Source of the DNA: Desulfovibrionales bacterium
GTDB lineage: Bacteria; Desulfobacterota; Desulfovibrionia; Desulfovibrionales; Desulfovibrionaceae
Assembly (NCBI GenBank): GCA_030156255.1
Contig: JASGMV010000005.1
Location: 34,350-98,349 of the forward strand
Length of the DNA stretch: 64,000 nt
Reading direction: 5' to 3'
Positions 1 to 11,713 of the stretch are shown piece after piece. Each line of letters starts with the position of its first letter. Within the stretch, counting starts at the first letter, position 1. Made by a program: the position numbers and the translations under genes. The notes beneath the pieces are model-generated. The model was given only the letters and a program-made list of their open reading frames with translations. It was not told the origin of the DNA and made no database searches.

Positions 1-1
1 G

Positions 2-1249
2 GCGCGCCAAATGAAACTGGCCGCGGCCGCCCTGGAGACGGGCGTCGTGGTTGCGGTGTTGCTCCTCATCGTCTGGGTGCTCATGTCCATCTCCAAGTCC
101 ATGAGGGCGTTGCAGTCTTTCGCCGCCAAGGTGGCCTCGGGCGATTTGGACGCCAAGCCGGAAGGAAATTTTGCAGGAGAATTCGAGGCGCTTCGAAAAC
201 ATCTGGCCGCCATGGTGCAGCAGCTCAAGGCGCGGTTCGCCGAGGTGGAGGAGAAAAGCGCGGAGGCTCAGGACAACGCCTCCAAGGCCCAAGTCGCCCT
301 GTTGAAGTCGCAAGAGCAGGAAGGCAAAATATCCCAACTTCTTGGCCACATGCAGAGTGCGGCCCACAAGGCGGACGGCATTGCGTCCCGGGTCGCCACG
401 GCCTCGGAGCAGTTGGCTGCTCTTATCGGACAGGTGCGGAAGGGGGCCGTTGTCCAGAAGGACCGCATGACGGAGACTTCCACCGCTCTGGAGCAGATGA
501 GCGCCGCCATCGAAGAGGTCGCCCGCAATTCGCTGCACGCTTCGGGCAGCGCCCACGAAGCCCGCGACAAGGCCGCCGAGGGCGCCGGCAGGGTCAAGGA
601 GGCGGTGGAGGCCATCTCCACGGTTCGCCTCACGACGGAGGACATGCGCCAGGGAATGGATCGGTTGGGCGCCCAGGTGCAGACCATTGGCGAGGTTATG
701 GGCGTTATCAGCGAGATCGCGGACCAGACCAATCTTCTGGCCCTGAATGCGGCCATCGAGGCGGCGCGGGCGGGGGATGCGGGACGGGGGTTCGCCGTCG
801 TCGCCGACGAGGTGCGCAAGCTGGCCGAGAAGACCATGCAGGCCACCAAGGAAGTCGGAGAAAGCATCGAAGCCATCAAGGGCGCGGCGCGGGACAATGA
901 CGAAAGCGTCCGCAAGACCGTGGCCGCGGTGGAGCGGTCGACGAATCTGGCTAGCGCCACCGGCGAGACGCAGGAGGACATCGTGCGCCTGGCCGAGAAC
1001 AACGTGCAGCAGGTGGAGGAGATCGCCTCGGCGTCCCAGGAGCAGTCCGCGGCCACGGAGCAGATCAACCGCGCGGTGGCGGAGGTGAACCGGATCGCCG
1101 GAGAGTCGGCGGACGGTATGTCGGAGTCTTTCGAAGCGGTGCGCGACCTGAGCCTGATGGCGCGGGAGCTGGCCCAGTTGATCGACCACATGCTCGCCGA
1201 GGCGGGAAAGAACGAGGGCGCGCAGTCCCCCGAACTCAGGACGGCCTGA
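2..1249 (+). CDS. Methyl-accepting chemotaxis protein, 5' partial
   Basis: This is the C-terminal part of a chemoreceptor. The frame is open to the left edge of the window (codons A-R-Q precede the first ATG at 11), so the sensor domain and true start lie outside. What remains is a transmembrane helix (about residues 12-30 from the ATG, rich in V/L/I), a HAMP linker, and a long coiled-coil signalling domain whose hairpin tip carries the conserved [20 protein letters not shown] segment that contacts CheA and CheW. Glutamine/glutamate-rich stretches on both sides of the tip are typical adaptation-site helices. A single-domain response regulator follows 22 bases later and may be co-transcribed. 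The ligand cannot be told because the sensor part is missing. Confidence 0.93.
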   Translation, partial: ARQMKLAAAALETGVVVAVLLLIVWVLMSISKSMRALQSFAAKVASGDLDAKPEGNFAGEFEALRKHLAAMVQQLKARFAEVEEKSAEAQDNASKAQVALLKSQEQEGKISQLLGHMQSAAHKADGIASRVATASEQLAALIGQVRKGAVVQKDRMTETSTALEQMSAAIEEVARNSLHASGSAHEARDKAAEGAGRVKEAVEAISTVRLTTEDMRQGMDRLGAQVQTIGEVMGVISEIADQTNLLALNAAIEAARAGDAGRGFAVVADEVRKLAEKTMQATKEVGESIEAIKGAARDNDESVRKTVAAVERSTNLASATGETQEDIVRLAENNVQQVEEIASASQEQSAATEQINRAVAEVNRIAGESADGMSESFEAVRDLSLMARELAQLIDHMLAEAGKNEGAQSPELRTA

Positions 1250-1271
1250 CGCAGATTCAAAGGAGCAAGAC

Positions 1272-1727
1272 ATGGCGTCGCAACGACCTATTGCATTGTT
1301 GGTGGACGACGAGGTTGAATTTTTGAAAAGCCTGCGCGAGCGTTTCGAGCTGCGGGGCTACGACACTCTTCTGGCCGAAAACGGTCGCGAGGCCGTGGAG
1401 ACGGCGAAGAGTCGCCACATCGACCTGGCCGTGGTGGATTTGAAAATGCCGGACATGGACGGTTTGGCGTGCATCGCCAAAATCCAGGAGCTGCAGCCCG
1501 ACGTCCGGACCATTCTGCTCACGGCCTACGGCGGCGACAAAATCCGCGAGGCCACGGAGTCGTTGGAGTCCGTCTACTTCGAGAAACAGGACATGGGGTC
1601 GTTTTGGGATTTTCTGAAGCGGGCCACCAAGCGCTTGGAGAACGCCATGGCCGCAGCCGGTCTGGCCGAGGACGGCGGCCGCGACGAGGCCATGAAGATC
1701 GAGCGGGAAGACCGGAAGGGCCGGTGA
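1272..1727 (+). CDS. Single-domain response regulator (receiver only)
   Basis: A 151-residue protein made of one receiver domain with no output domain. The acidic pair sits in LVDDEVEF near the N-terminus, the phospho-acceptor Asp in VVDLKMPDMDG, the switch Thr in LLTAY and a Lys in YFEKQ. The start is supported by AGGAG at 1261-1265, six bases before the ATG. It directly follows the chemoreceptor, so a CheY-like or phosphate-sink role in the same signalling route is plausible, but the last 40 residues are charged helix without a recognisable function. The kinase partner is not identifiable. Confidence 0.88.
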   Translation: MASQRPIALLVDDEVEFLKSLRERFELRGYDTLLAENGREAVETAKSRHIDLAVVDLKMPDMDGLACIAKIQELQPDVRTILLTAYGGDKIREATESLESVYFEKQDMGSFWDFLKRATKRLENAMAAAGLAEDGGRDEAMKIEREDRKGR

Positions 1728-1778
1728 ACCGGATGGCGCCAAGACTGAAAGGCGCATTTCTCCGGTTTACGGCGCGTT

Positions 1779-1804
1779 CCCTTACAAAAAAATTTTTGTA
1801 TGGG
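1779..1804. terminator. Hairpin between convergent genes
   Basis: The arms CCC-T-TACAAAAA and TTTTTGTA-T-GGG pair with one T-T mismatch around a two-base AA loop. It lies in the 160-base gap between the response regulator and the convergent purQ, where a terminator is expected. It lacks a clean GC-rich stem followed by a U-run, so the terminator call is tentative. Confidence 0.35.
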
Positions 1805-1887
1805 AAAGAGGATGGAGGGCTGGGAGAAAGGAAGACCCCTTCTTATGCGTAAAAGGGAGGACTTTCCCGCAGCTCTTGTCCAAAAGG

Positions 1888-4462
<2,575 letters not shown>

Positions 4463-4463
<1 letters not shown>

Positions 4464-5275
4464 TGGAGGAGTCCTCAAAAATTTTGTTCGAGGCCAGCAA
4501 GGCTGGCCCGTTCGTCATCGTCGGGCCATGCGTGCTGGAGTCTTTGGACCTGGCCCTGCTGTGCGCGGAGGCCGTGGCGGATATCGCCTCCCGACTGAAG
4601 ATTCCGGCCGTTTTCAAGAGTTCTTTCGACAAGGCCAACCGCACCAGCCTGGACAGCTTCCGCGGCCCCGGGCTGGACCAGGGGTTGGAGTGGCTGGCCA
4701 AGGTCAAGGCCCGAACCGGCCTGCCCGTGATCACGGATATTCATCTGCCGGACCAGGCGGCGGCCGTGGCCGAAGTGGCGGACGTGCTGCAAATTCCGGC
4801 CTTTCTCTGCCGCCAGACCGATTTGTTGGCCGCCGCGGCCCGCACCGGCCGTTTGATCAATGTGAAGAAGGGGCAGTTTCTGGCGCCGCTGGACATGGCG
4901 CATCCGGTGGGCAAGCTCACGGACTCCGGCTGCAAGGCCGTCTGGCTCACGGAGCGCGGCGCGAGTTTCGGATACAACAACCTGGTGGTGGACATGCGCT
5001 CCATCGCCATCATGAAGCAGTTCGGCTGGCCTGTCGTGTTTGACGCCACTCATTCGGTGCAATTGCCGGGGGGCGCGGGAGGCGCGTCGTCGGGGCAACG
5101 GGAGTTCGTGGACGTGTTGGCGCGGGCGGCCGTGGCTGCGGGCGCTGACGGAGTGTTTTTGGAAATCCATCCGGACCCGGACAAGGCACTGTGCGACGGC
5201 GCCAATTCCTGGCCGCTCGGCCGGCTGGAGGCGTTGTTGCGCCAATTGCTGGACTTGTGGAGGACGCTTGCGTGA
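4463..5275 (+). CDS. kdsA: 3-deoxy-8-phosphooctulonate (Kdo-8-P) synthase
   Basis: Condenses phosphoenolpyruvate with arabinose 5-phosphate to Kdo-8-phosphate, the precursor of the LPS inner core. The 270-residue chain has the DAHP-synthase-like TIM-barrel signatures [19 protein letters not shown], the catalytic-site stretch [10 protein letters not shown], the ERG in [32 protein letters not shown] and a C-terminal [13 protein letters not shown]. Its GTG start overlaps the pyrG stop, and its own stop overlaps the kdsC start (GTGA). The position between pyrG and kdsC-lptCAB makes the pathway assignment firm. Confidence 0.96.
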
Positions 5276-5835
5276 CGTCTGAAGAACGCGCTGCCAAGAT
5301 TGAGCTTTTTGTGCTGGACGTGGACGGAGTGTTCACGGACGGCGGCCTGTATTACGACGCCAAGGGCAATGTGGCCAAGCGGTTCGACGTTCAGGACGGG
5401 CTCGGGGTCAAACTCGCCCAGGCCGCCGGTCTGGAGATCGCCGTGATCACCGGCTTGGACCACACCTGCGTGCGGTTGCGCATGACGGAGCTCGGAGTGC
5501 GGGAGTTCCACTCCGGGATTCTTCGCAAGTGGCCGCTGCTGGAGGAAATCATGGCCCGGCGCGGCGTCGGACCCGAGGCCGTGGCCTACATGGGCGACGA
5601 TTGGGTGGACGCGAGCATCATGCGCCGCGTGGGGCTGGCGTTGGCGCCGGCCAACGCCCAACCCGAGGTGCTGGAGACGGCCCATTGGACGGCGACGCGC
5701 TCCGGCGGTAACGGAGCGGTGCGGGAGGCGATTCGTTTCCTCCTGCAATCCCGAGGTGTTTTGGATGAGATGTGGAGCTGCTGGAGCCGGCTTGGCGCGG
5801 AGTCCGACACGGAATCCGAAAAGGGGACCTGCTAG
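5272..5835 (+). CDS. kdsC: Kdo-8-phosphate phosphatase (HAD family)
   Basis: Hydrolyses Kdo-8-P to Kdo. It is a 187-residue cap-less HAD phosphatase: the nucleophile and acid Asp residues are D16 and D18 in [14 protein letters not shown], followed by AVITG (motif II Thr) and MGDDWVD (motif IV acidic residues). The GTG at 5272 is chosen because it overlaps the kdsA stop and sits just ahead of the HAD core. This overlap is typical of tightly coupled kdsA-kdsC pairs. The C-terminal 20 residues (after [10 protein letters not shown]) are acidic and variable. Confidence 0.94.
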   Translation: MTSEERAAKIELFVLDVDGVFTDGGLYYDAKGNVAKRFDVQDGLGVKLAQAAGLEIAVITGLDHTCVRLRMTELGVREFHSGILRKWPLLEEIMARRGVGPEAVAYMGDDWVDASIMRRVGLALAPANAQPEVLETAHWTATRSGGNGAVREAIRFLLQSRGVLDEMWSCWSRLGAESDTESEKGTC

Positions 5836-5838
5836 GGT

Positions 5839-6483
5839 ATGCCTCGGCTGTTGGCCGTGCTGCTTGTGCTGGCCGCAGCGGCGGGCGCCGGGTATTTTTT
5901 CTTTGGCCGGGGCGGCGCCGGCAACGACGCCCCGCCTCCCGTCGTTTCCAATCAAAGCGCTGCATCCGAATCCCAGCCCGAGGCCGACATCGTTGCGGAC
6001 GCCATCGAATTGACCCAAGGCCAGGCCGGCCGGATCATGTGGAGCCTCAAGGCCGACACCGGCCGTTATCACGAACAGGACGGCCTCATCGACCTGGACG
6101 AACCGCGCATCACCTATTTCCTCGGAGAAAAAAGGGAAGAAGTGCATCTTGGCTCCCAAGCCGGGACCGTGTATCAAAAGCAGGACCGGATCGTTTTGTC
6201 GGAGCTGGTCTCCGGATCGTACGACGCTTTTGACATCAAAGCCAATCGGCTGGACTACGAAGGCGAAGGCGGCGCGCTGATCCTGAGCGGCGCCGTCAGT
6301 CTGAAGCGATTCGGCTTGGACCTGGACGCCGACAAGGCGGTCATCCATTTGTTGAACAAGACCATGACGGCGACCGGCAACGTCACCGCGGTGATCCGCC
6401 GGGACGAACTGGCTTCGGAAACCGGCGCGGCGCCGGCTTCCGAACCGGCCTCGGCCCCGGCGCCGGAAGGGAGTGAACAGTGA
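5839..6483 (+). CDS. lptC: LPS export protein LptC
   Basis: LptC anchors the periplasmic LPS bridge to the inner-membrane LptB2FG complex. The 214-residue protein begins with one membrane helix (about residues 3-22, LLAVLLVLAAAAGAGYFFF), then a low-complexity linker and a beta-rich jellyroll-like region in which repeated 'A..I....G' strand patterns (ADAIELTQ, IKANRLDY, LDADKAVI) are visible. Sequence conservation of LptC is low, so the call rests on size, topology and position between kdsC and lptA, with a four-base stop/start overlap with lptA. Confidence 0.88.
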   Translation: MPRLLAVLLVLAAAAGAGYFFFGRGGAGNDAPPPVVSNQSAASESQPEADIVADAIELTQGQAGRIMWSLKADTGRYHEQDGLIDLDEPRITYFLGEKREEVHLGSQAGTVYQKQDRIVLSELVSGSYDAFDIKANRLDYEGEGGALILSGAVSLKRFGLDLDADKAVIHLLNKTMTATGNVTAVIRRDELASETGAAPASEPASAPAPEGSEQ

Positions 6484-7013
6484 CTCGAGGCGTTGCGCTT
6501 GCGGCCGCGGCCGTCCTGTGGATGGTCCTGGGCCTTGCCGCCGGATCATTCGCCGCGGACGATCAAATTCCGGTGCGTATCACGGCGGACAAGATGACCT
6601 ATTCCGACGAAGGGCGCTCCGTCACGTTCGAAGGCCAGGTGAAAATTGTCCGCGGCGATTTGACCATCACCTCCAGGCAACTGTCCGCCACGTTCGTCAA
6701 GGAGTCGACGGGCGCCGAAGACCTCGCCAAGCAGGTTGAACGCATCAAGGAGATCGTGGCCACCGGCAACGTGCGCCTGAATTATCAGGGGCGCAAAGGA
6801 ACCTGCGGCCGCATGGTCTACGACGTGGACAACGGCATTCTGCGCATGGAGCAGCAACCCAAGCTGACCGAGGGGCGTAATGTCGTGGAGGGAGAAGTCA
6901 TCAAGTTTTACTTGAAGGACTACCGAAGCGAAGTGCTGGGAGGCAAGAACAAGCGGGTGGAAGCCATTTTCTTCGCCCCTGGCGAAATGGGCGCAGGGCA
7001 GGGCAGGCCGTGA
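6480..7013 (+). CDS. lptA: LPS transport periplasmic protein LptA
   Basis: The periplasmic bridge protein that carries LPS between LptC and the outer-membrane LptD. The 177-residue product has a signal peptide (about residues 1-25, ending SFA before AADDQ) and the OstA fold: ITADKMTYSDEGRSVTFEGQVKIVRGDLTITSRQL and a second ATGNVRLNYQGRKG strand set. Start GTG at 6480 overlaps the lptC stop; its own stop overlaps the lptB start, so lptC-A-B form a translationally coupled unit. Confidence 0.93.
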   Translation: MTRGVALAAAAVLWMVLGLAAGSFAADDQIPVRITADKMTYSDEGRSVTFEGQVKIVRGDLTITSRQLSATFVKESTGAEDLAKQVERIKEIVATGNVRLNYQGRKGTCGRMVYDVDNGILRMEQQPKLTEGRNVVEGEVIKFYLKDYRSEVLGGKNKRVEAIFFAPGEMGAGQGRP

Positions 7014-7732
7014 GCGTTCTCGAAGCCAGCGAGTTGTCCAAGAGCTACGGGCGCCGCCTTGTGGTGCGCGACGTCGGCCTACGGGTTTCCCAGGGAGAAG
7101 TGGTGGGCATTCTCGGGCCCAACGGCGCGGGCAAGACCACCACGTTTTACATGCTCTGCGGCATCGTCGACTCCGACACGGGTTCGGTGACGCTGGACGG
7201 AGAAGACATCACGGGCCTGCCGCTGCACGAGCGGGCCCGGCTCGGCATGTCTTACCTGCCCCAGGAATCGTCGGTCTTCAAACGGCTGTCGGTCTGGGAA
7301 AACATGCTGATCATCCTGGAGTACGCCAAGCTTTCGCGCAAGGAGTGCGACGCCAAGGCTCAAAAACTCCTGGAGGACCTCGGCATCTATCAACTCAAGG
7401 ACCAGAAGGCCGTGCATCTGTCCGGCGGCGAGCGCCGACGCCTTGAAATCGCCCGAGCGCTGATTCTGGACCCCCGTTTCATGCTTTTGGACGAACCTTT
7501 CGCCGGCATCGACCCCATTGCGGTGGACGAAATCCAGCGCATTGTGGCCGGCCTGAAGCAAGAGTCCATCGGCGTGCTCATCTCGGACCACAATGTGCGC
7601 GAGACGCTGTCCATCTGCGACCGCGCCTACCTGGTCTTCGAAGGCCGCATCCTGTTCGAGGGCTCTCCGGAAGACATTGTCAAGGATGAACACGCCCGCC
7701 GGCTGTATCTCGGAGAAGGCTTTCGCCTTTAA
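7010..7732 (+). CDS. lptB: LPS export ABC transporter ATPase LptB
   Basis: Cytoplasmic ATPase that powers LPS extraction by LptFG (not in the window). The 240-residue protein has Walker A GPNGAGKTTT (residues 36-45), Q-loop LPQESS, signature LSGGERRRLEIARAL, Walker B FMLLDEPFAGID and the H-loop SDHNVRET. The PQESSVFKRLSVWENM and DEPFAGIDPIAV stretches are characteristic of LptB rather than of general importers. GTG start overlapping lptA. It is followed by a 338-base gap before rpoN. Confidence 0.97.
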   Translation: MSVLEASELSKSYGRRLVVRDVGLRVSQGEVVGILGPNGAGKTTTFYMLCGIVDSDTGSVTLDGEDITGLPLHERARLGMSYLPQESSVFKRLSVWENMLIILEYAKLSRKECDAKAQKLLEDLGIYQLKDQKAVHLSGGERRRLEIARALILDPRFMLLDEPFAGIDPIAVDEIQRIVAGLKQESIGVLISDHNVRETLSICDRAYLVFEGRILFEGSPEDIVKDEHARRLYLGEGFRL

Positions 7733-8070
7733 TCCTTCTGTCGACGGCCGCTGCTCCGCCGCGGAGCCGTCGGAGCGGACGGGCGTTCCCTTCTGTTCGT
7801 CTCCCTTTTCGTGGGCGGGTGCAGGGCGCCGACGTCTTTTGCGCCGTCCGCTAGCAGAGGAGCTAAGCTTTTATCTCCCTAATACTTTGTTCTTTTTTCG
7901 TTTTTTCGTTTTTTGCCGCGTCACCGCCCTTGCAGAGAAAATTCCTTTGTGGCATTGTTTTTGAATAATTCAATCGGCGAGGGCGGGGGTAGACCTTCAG
8001 ACCCGAGGGAGGGCCTGGAGATCGTGTAGGCGTTTGTATTGTAATCCATAATGGACTGGCGACGATATCT
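7733..8070 (+). other. Intergenic region upstream of rpoN
   Basis: A 338-base non-coding stretch. It contains pyrimidine-rich runs (TTTTTTCGTTTTTTCG near 7895) and an AT-rich segment before rpoN. A weak -24/-12-like match (GG at 7951-7952, ten bases, then GA instead of GC at 7963-7964) could hint at sigma-54 autoregulation but is not convincing. No RNA gene or terminator hairpin with a U-run was recognised. Confidence 0.4.
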
Positions 8071-9501
8071 ATGGGACTGGAGCTCAGGCAACAACTTAAG
8101 CTGACCCAGCAGTTGGTCATGACTCCGCAGTTGCAGCAGGCCATCAAACTGCTGCAGCTTTCTCGTTTGGAGTTGGTGGATACGGTCCAGCAGGAGCTGC
8201 TGGAAAATCCTTTTCTGGAGGAGTCCCCCGAACCGGAAGCAGTGGAGGCTCAGCAGGAAACTTCGGAAGCCGCTTCGGAACCGTCCAGCGAATCCCAGCA
8301 GGAGGAGCTGTTGGTCCGCAATGCGGACTGGGAAAACTATCTGGGGGAGTTCTCCAGTACTTCAAAGCAGCAAATGCGCGAGACCGAGGTGCCGGAGGAA
8401 GGCATGTCCTTCGAGGCCCGTCTGGCGTCTGCGCCCTCTCTGGAGGGCCACCTTGAGTGGCAGATGCGCCTGTCGGACATGTCCGAACACCAAGTGGCGA
8501 TCGGGCAGGTCCTCGTGGGCAATGTGAGCCCCACAGGATATTTGCAGGCCGAGCTCTCCGAAGTGGCGTCCATGGCCGGGGCCACGGAGGAGGAGGTCGA
8601 GGAGGTGCTGCACATCCTGCAGCGTTTCGATCCCGTGGGCGTGGCCGCTCGCACGCCGCAGGAGTGTTTGCTGGTGCAGCTTGAGATGCTGAACCTGAAC
8701 AACGACCCCGTGCTGGTCTCTTTGGTGCGCGACCATCTGGAGGACCTGGAAAAACGGCGTTACAAGCCGCTGGCGCGCAAATTCAAGATCGATATGGAGG
8801 ATCTCAAGGAGTACCTGGACATCATTCAAGGCCTTGATCCCCTGCCAGGCTCCCACTATCACGCAGGGGAGCCCCACTACGTCAGCCCCGACGTCTTCGT
8901 CTACAAGTACGGGGAGGATTTCGTGGTGGTGCTCAACGAGGACGGCCTGCCGCGATTGTCCTTCAATAATTACTACTCCGAGAATTTCACTCCCAAGGGC
9001 GACAAGGAGCGCGACTACTACCAGGAAAAGATGCGCTCCGCGGCGTGGCTCATGAAAAGCCTGTACCAGAGGCAGCGAACCCTGTACAAAGTCGCCGAGT
9101 CCATCGTGCGCTTCCAGCGCTCGTTTTTCGAGGAAGGAGTGACCAAGCTCCGGCCGCTGATCCTCAAGGAAGTGGCGGACGACATTCAGATGCACGAATC
9201 CACTGTTTCGCGCATCACGACCAACAAATACATGTCCACGCCGCACGGCATCTTCGAACTCAAGTTCTTCTTCAACAGCGCATTGGATCTGGAGGACGGC
9301 GGGCAGGTGGGATCGGAGTCGGTCAAAGCCATCATCAAGAAGCTTATCGGCGAGGAAGATTCGAAAAAACCTTTGTCGGATGAGCGGATCGCCGAGATTC
9401 TCAAAGAGGTGCTCGAAGTGAACATCGCCCGGCGCACCGTCGCCAAGTACCGCACTGCTTTGGACATCCCTTCGTCGTCCAAGCGCAGAGCCGTGTTTTA
9501 A
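8071..9501 (+). CDS. rpoN: RNA polymerase sigma-54 factor
   Basis: Alternative sigma factor that reads GG-N10-GC (-24/-12) promoters and needs AAA+ activators. The 476-residue protein has the Gln/Leu-rich activator-interacting region at the N-terminus (LRQQLKLTQQLVMTPQLQQA, LLENPFLEE), an acidic linker, the core-binding domain, and the C-terminal DNA-binding domain with the RpoN box ARRTVAKYR at residues 453-461. Gene order rpoN-hpf-ptsN-rapZ is the classical arrangement. A likely target is the Hdr operon at 35437, which has a matching promoter beside a sigma-54 activator gene. Confidence 0.97.
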   Translation: MGLELRQQLKLTQQLVMTPQLQQAIKLLQLSRLELVDTVQQELLENPFLEESPEPEAVEAQQETSEAASEPSSESQQEELLVRNADWENYLGEFSSTSKQQMRETEVPEEGMSFEARLASAPSLEGHLEWQMRLSDMSEHQVAIGQVLVGNVSPTGYLQAELSEVASMAGATEEEVEEVLHILQRFDPVGVAARTPQECLLVQLEMLNLNNDPVLVSLVRDHLEDLEKRRYKPLARKFKIDMEDLKEYLDIIQGLDPLPGSHYHAGEPHYVSPDVFVYKYGEDFVVVLNEDGLPRLSFNNYYSENFTPKGDKERDYYQEKMRSAAWLMKSLYQRQRTLYKVAESIVRFQRSFFEEGVTKLRPLILKEVADDIQMHESTVSRITTNKYMSTPHGIFELKFFFNSALDLEDGGQVGSESVKAIIKKLIGEEDSKKPLSDERIAEILKEVLEVNIARRTVAKYRTALDIPSSSKRRAVF

Positions 9502-9560
9502 CCTTCAACCCTATCCGGTCCGGGAGCGGCCCGGATCGGCTGAACTCCTAGGGAGCGTTT

Positions 9561-10106
9561 ATGAATATCTCCTTTCATTTCAAAAACTTTGATCCGTCTG
9601 ACCACCTCAAGGAGTACTCCCGGTCCCGCTTTGAGAAACTGTCCAAATACATCGGACAGGATGAGGAGAGCGAGGTCCAGGTGACCCTTTGCGTCGAAAA
9701 ATTCCGGCAAATGGCGGAAGTGGTGTTCTTGGCGGACAGCGTCAATCTTTCGGCCTACCAGGAATCCGAGGACATGTATTCGAGCATCGACTTGGTGCTG
9801 GACAAGCTTGAGGCGCAGCTGCGCAAGATGCGCGAAAAAATGAAAAGCAAGCGTCGCACCCAAAAGGTCGTGCGCGGCGTTCGGCACAACGTGTTCACCA
9901 TGCCCTCTGCGGAGAGCGGCCAGGGACGCAGCATCGTGAGCTCCGACACCTACGAGCCCAAACCCATGTCCGTGGAGGAAGCCGCCATGCAGCTCGATTC
10001 GGCGGGGATGGAGTTTCTGGTGTTCCGCAACGCGGAAACCGAGGGGCTCAATGTCATTTACAAGCTTAAGAACGGCGACTTTGGCGTCATCGACCCGGGA
10101 TATTGA
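9561..10106 (+). CDS. hpf: Ribosome hibernation-promoting factor, long form
   Basis: Binds the decoding centre and dimerises 70S ribosomes into inactive 100S particles in stationary phase. The 181-residue protein has the S30AE domain (about 1-100, MNISFHFKNFDPSDHLKEYS and a basic helix EKMKSKRRTQKVV) and the C-terminal dimerisation domain (KPMSVEEAAMQLDSAGMEFL, VIYKLKNGDFGVIDP), which marks the long form. It sits 60 bases after rpoN and is followed immediately by ptsN. Confidence 0.95.
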   Translation: MNISFHFKNFDPSDHLKEYSRSRFEKLSKYIGQDEESEVQVTLCVEKFRQMAEVVFLADSVNLSAYQESEDMYSSIDLVLDKLEAQLRKMREKMKSKRRTQKVVRGVRHNVFTMPSAESGQGRSIVSSDTYEPKPMSVEEAAMQLDSAGMEFLVFRNAETEGLNVIYKLKNGDFGVIDPGY

Positions 10107-10108
10107 TT

Positions 10109-10558
10109 ATGAAGCTGGCTGAGTACTTGGAGCAGGATCTCATCGCTCCGGACCTGAAAGCCGCCAACAAGTCTGAGGCGCTCACGGAGCTGATCGAACT
10201 TGTGAAGCTCAAGCATCCGGAGTTGGATTCGGAGGAAGCGTTCCGGGTGCTGATGGAGCGCGAGCAGTTGGGCACCACAGGCATCGGAGACGGCGTAGCC
10301 ATCCCGCATGGGAAGCTCAAGTCCCTGGAGCGCATCGTCGTGGTCTGCGGCCGGAGTTTGTCCGGAGTGGAGTTCGAGGCGTTGGACCACAGTCCGTGCG
10401 CCATATTTTTTCTGGTGCTGGCCCCGGAGCAATCCGCTGGGCTGCATCTTCGTCTTCTGGCGCTCATTTCCAGACTGCTTAAAAATCCTGAATTTCGAGA
10501 GTCCTTCGCCGAGGCTGAAGATCGCGACGGGTTGTGGCGATTGTTGAAAGAATCGTGA
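10109..10558 (+). CDS. ptsN: PTS IIA-like nitrogen-regulatory protein PtsN
   Basis: A fructose-type EIIA domain of 149 residues that in the PTS-Ntr route is phosphorylated by NPr and acts as a regulator rather than a sugar carrier. The phospho-accepting His is in GVAIPHGKLKSLERI, preceded by the LMEREQLGTTGIGDG signature. A TTG two codons upstream (10103) overlaps the hpf stop, but the ATG at 10109 gives the typical MKLAEYL start. The absence of sugar permease genes nearby fits a regulatory role. Paired here with rapZ and a mannose-type IIA. Confidence 0.93.
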   Translation: MKLAEYLEQDLIAPDLKAANKSEALTELIELVKLKHPELDSEEAFRVLMEREQLGTTGIGDGVAIPHGKLKSLERIVVVCGRSLSGVEFEALDHSPCAIFFLVLAPEQSAGLHLRLLALISRLLKNPEFRESFAEAEDRDGLWRLLKES

Positions 10559-10790
10559 GAAGGCTTCGTTTCTAGGCATTGAGCAGGCGCGCCGCCCGAT
10601 GGGGGCGCAGCATGAGGACGAGAAGCGCCGACTCGACGCGCCGGGACCGTTCGGACGGCGCGGGAGGGCTCGAGAAAAACGGCTTGCACGAGCTAAGCTG
10701 GTTGAGGAGCGGTGCGCAGTGCGCGTGCGGCCGAAGTTTTTTTGAACCCTGACTCAGCGGCGGTGTGAGCCGCGACTGCAGGAGTGCGGC

Positions 10791-11675
10791 GTGAATCGTT
10801 CAAGCGTTTTCCCCGTCGTCATCGTCACCGGGTTGTCCGGCTCCGGCAAAAGCACGGCCTTGCGGGTGTTCGAGGACCTGCGTTTTTTTTGCGTGGACGG
10901 ACTGCCGGCCTCCATGGTTCCCAAGCTGGTTTCCTTGTTCGAGGGCCGCGACTCCAGCCGATACCGCGGATTGGCGCTGGGAATGGACGTCCGGCAGCTC
11001 GATTTCGCCAATGACTGGCTTCAGGCCCTGCAGGAGCTGAAGCAGATCGGCGTCAAGCCCAAGGTCGTCTTTTTGGAGGCCCGGGTCGAAACGTTGTTTC
11101 GCCGCTACGCCGAAACGCGGCGTCCGCACCCTCTGGAGTCCGAGCAGCGCAGCCTGGACCAGGCCTTGGAGGAGGAGCGCAGGCTTTTGAGCCCCATGCG
11201 CGAGACCGCGGACCTGGTCATCGACACAACGGCCTACTCCATCCACGACCTGCGGCGCCAGCTTCAGGAAAGCTATCAATCCGACGGGCTTCAGGGCGGA
11301 GGCCTCCGCCTGAACCTGATTTCCTTCGGTTTCAAGTACGGCCCGCCACGCGAGGCGGATTTGGTCTTTGATCTCCGTTTTTTGCCGAACCCGTATTTCG
11401 ACCCCCAACTTCGCCCGCTGTCGGGTAAAGACAAATCCGTGGCGGACTATGTACTGGAACACGAAACAGGTCGGCAGTTCATACAAAAGCTCTTGGATTT
11501 CTTGATCTTTGTGCTGCCCTTGTACGCCAAGGAAGGCCGATATAGGCTGACGATCGCTTTGGGCTGCACCGGTGGACGGCACCGTTCGGTGGCCGTGACG
11601 GAGCGCATGCACGCCGAACTGAACCGGTTGGGCTTTAACGCGACCATGGAGCATCGGCATCTGGAGTTGGGCTGA
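10791..11675 (+). CDS. rapZ: RNase adapter protein RapZ
   Basis: P-loop protein of the RapZ/YvcJ family; in E. coli it binds a regulatory small RNA and steers RNase E to control glucosamine-6-phosphate synthase. Walker A is GLSGSGKST at residues 14-22, and the Walker B-like region is RFFCVDGLP. The C-terminal RNA/metabolite-binding part carries the conserved IALGCTGGRHRSVAVTERM. The 294-residue length is normal. The GTG start at 10791 follows GGAGTG at 10781-10786. The target in this organism is unknown. Confidence 0.94.
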   Translation: MNRSSVFPVVIVTGLSGSGKSTALRVFEDLRFFCVDGLPASMVPKLVSLFEGRDSSRYRGLALGMDVRQLDFANDWLQALQELKQIGVKPKVVFLEARVETLFRRYAETRRPHPLESEQRSLDQALEEERRLLSPMRETADLVIDTTAYSIHDLRRQLQESYQSDGLQGGGLRLNLISFGFKYGPPREADLVFDLRFLPNPYFDPQLRPLSGKDKSVADYVLEHETGRQFIQKLLDFLIFVLPLYAKEGRYRLTIALGCTGGRHRSVAVTERMHAELNRLGFNATMEHRHLELG

Positions 11676-11713
11676 GCCGGGCTCACTGCTGTCTCGAGCC
11701 AAGGAGCATGGAT

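Noticed and set aside
7951..7964. Sigma-54-like element before rpoN
   Set aside because: The -12 dinucleotide is GA instead of GC and the flanks match poorly.
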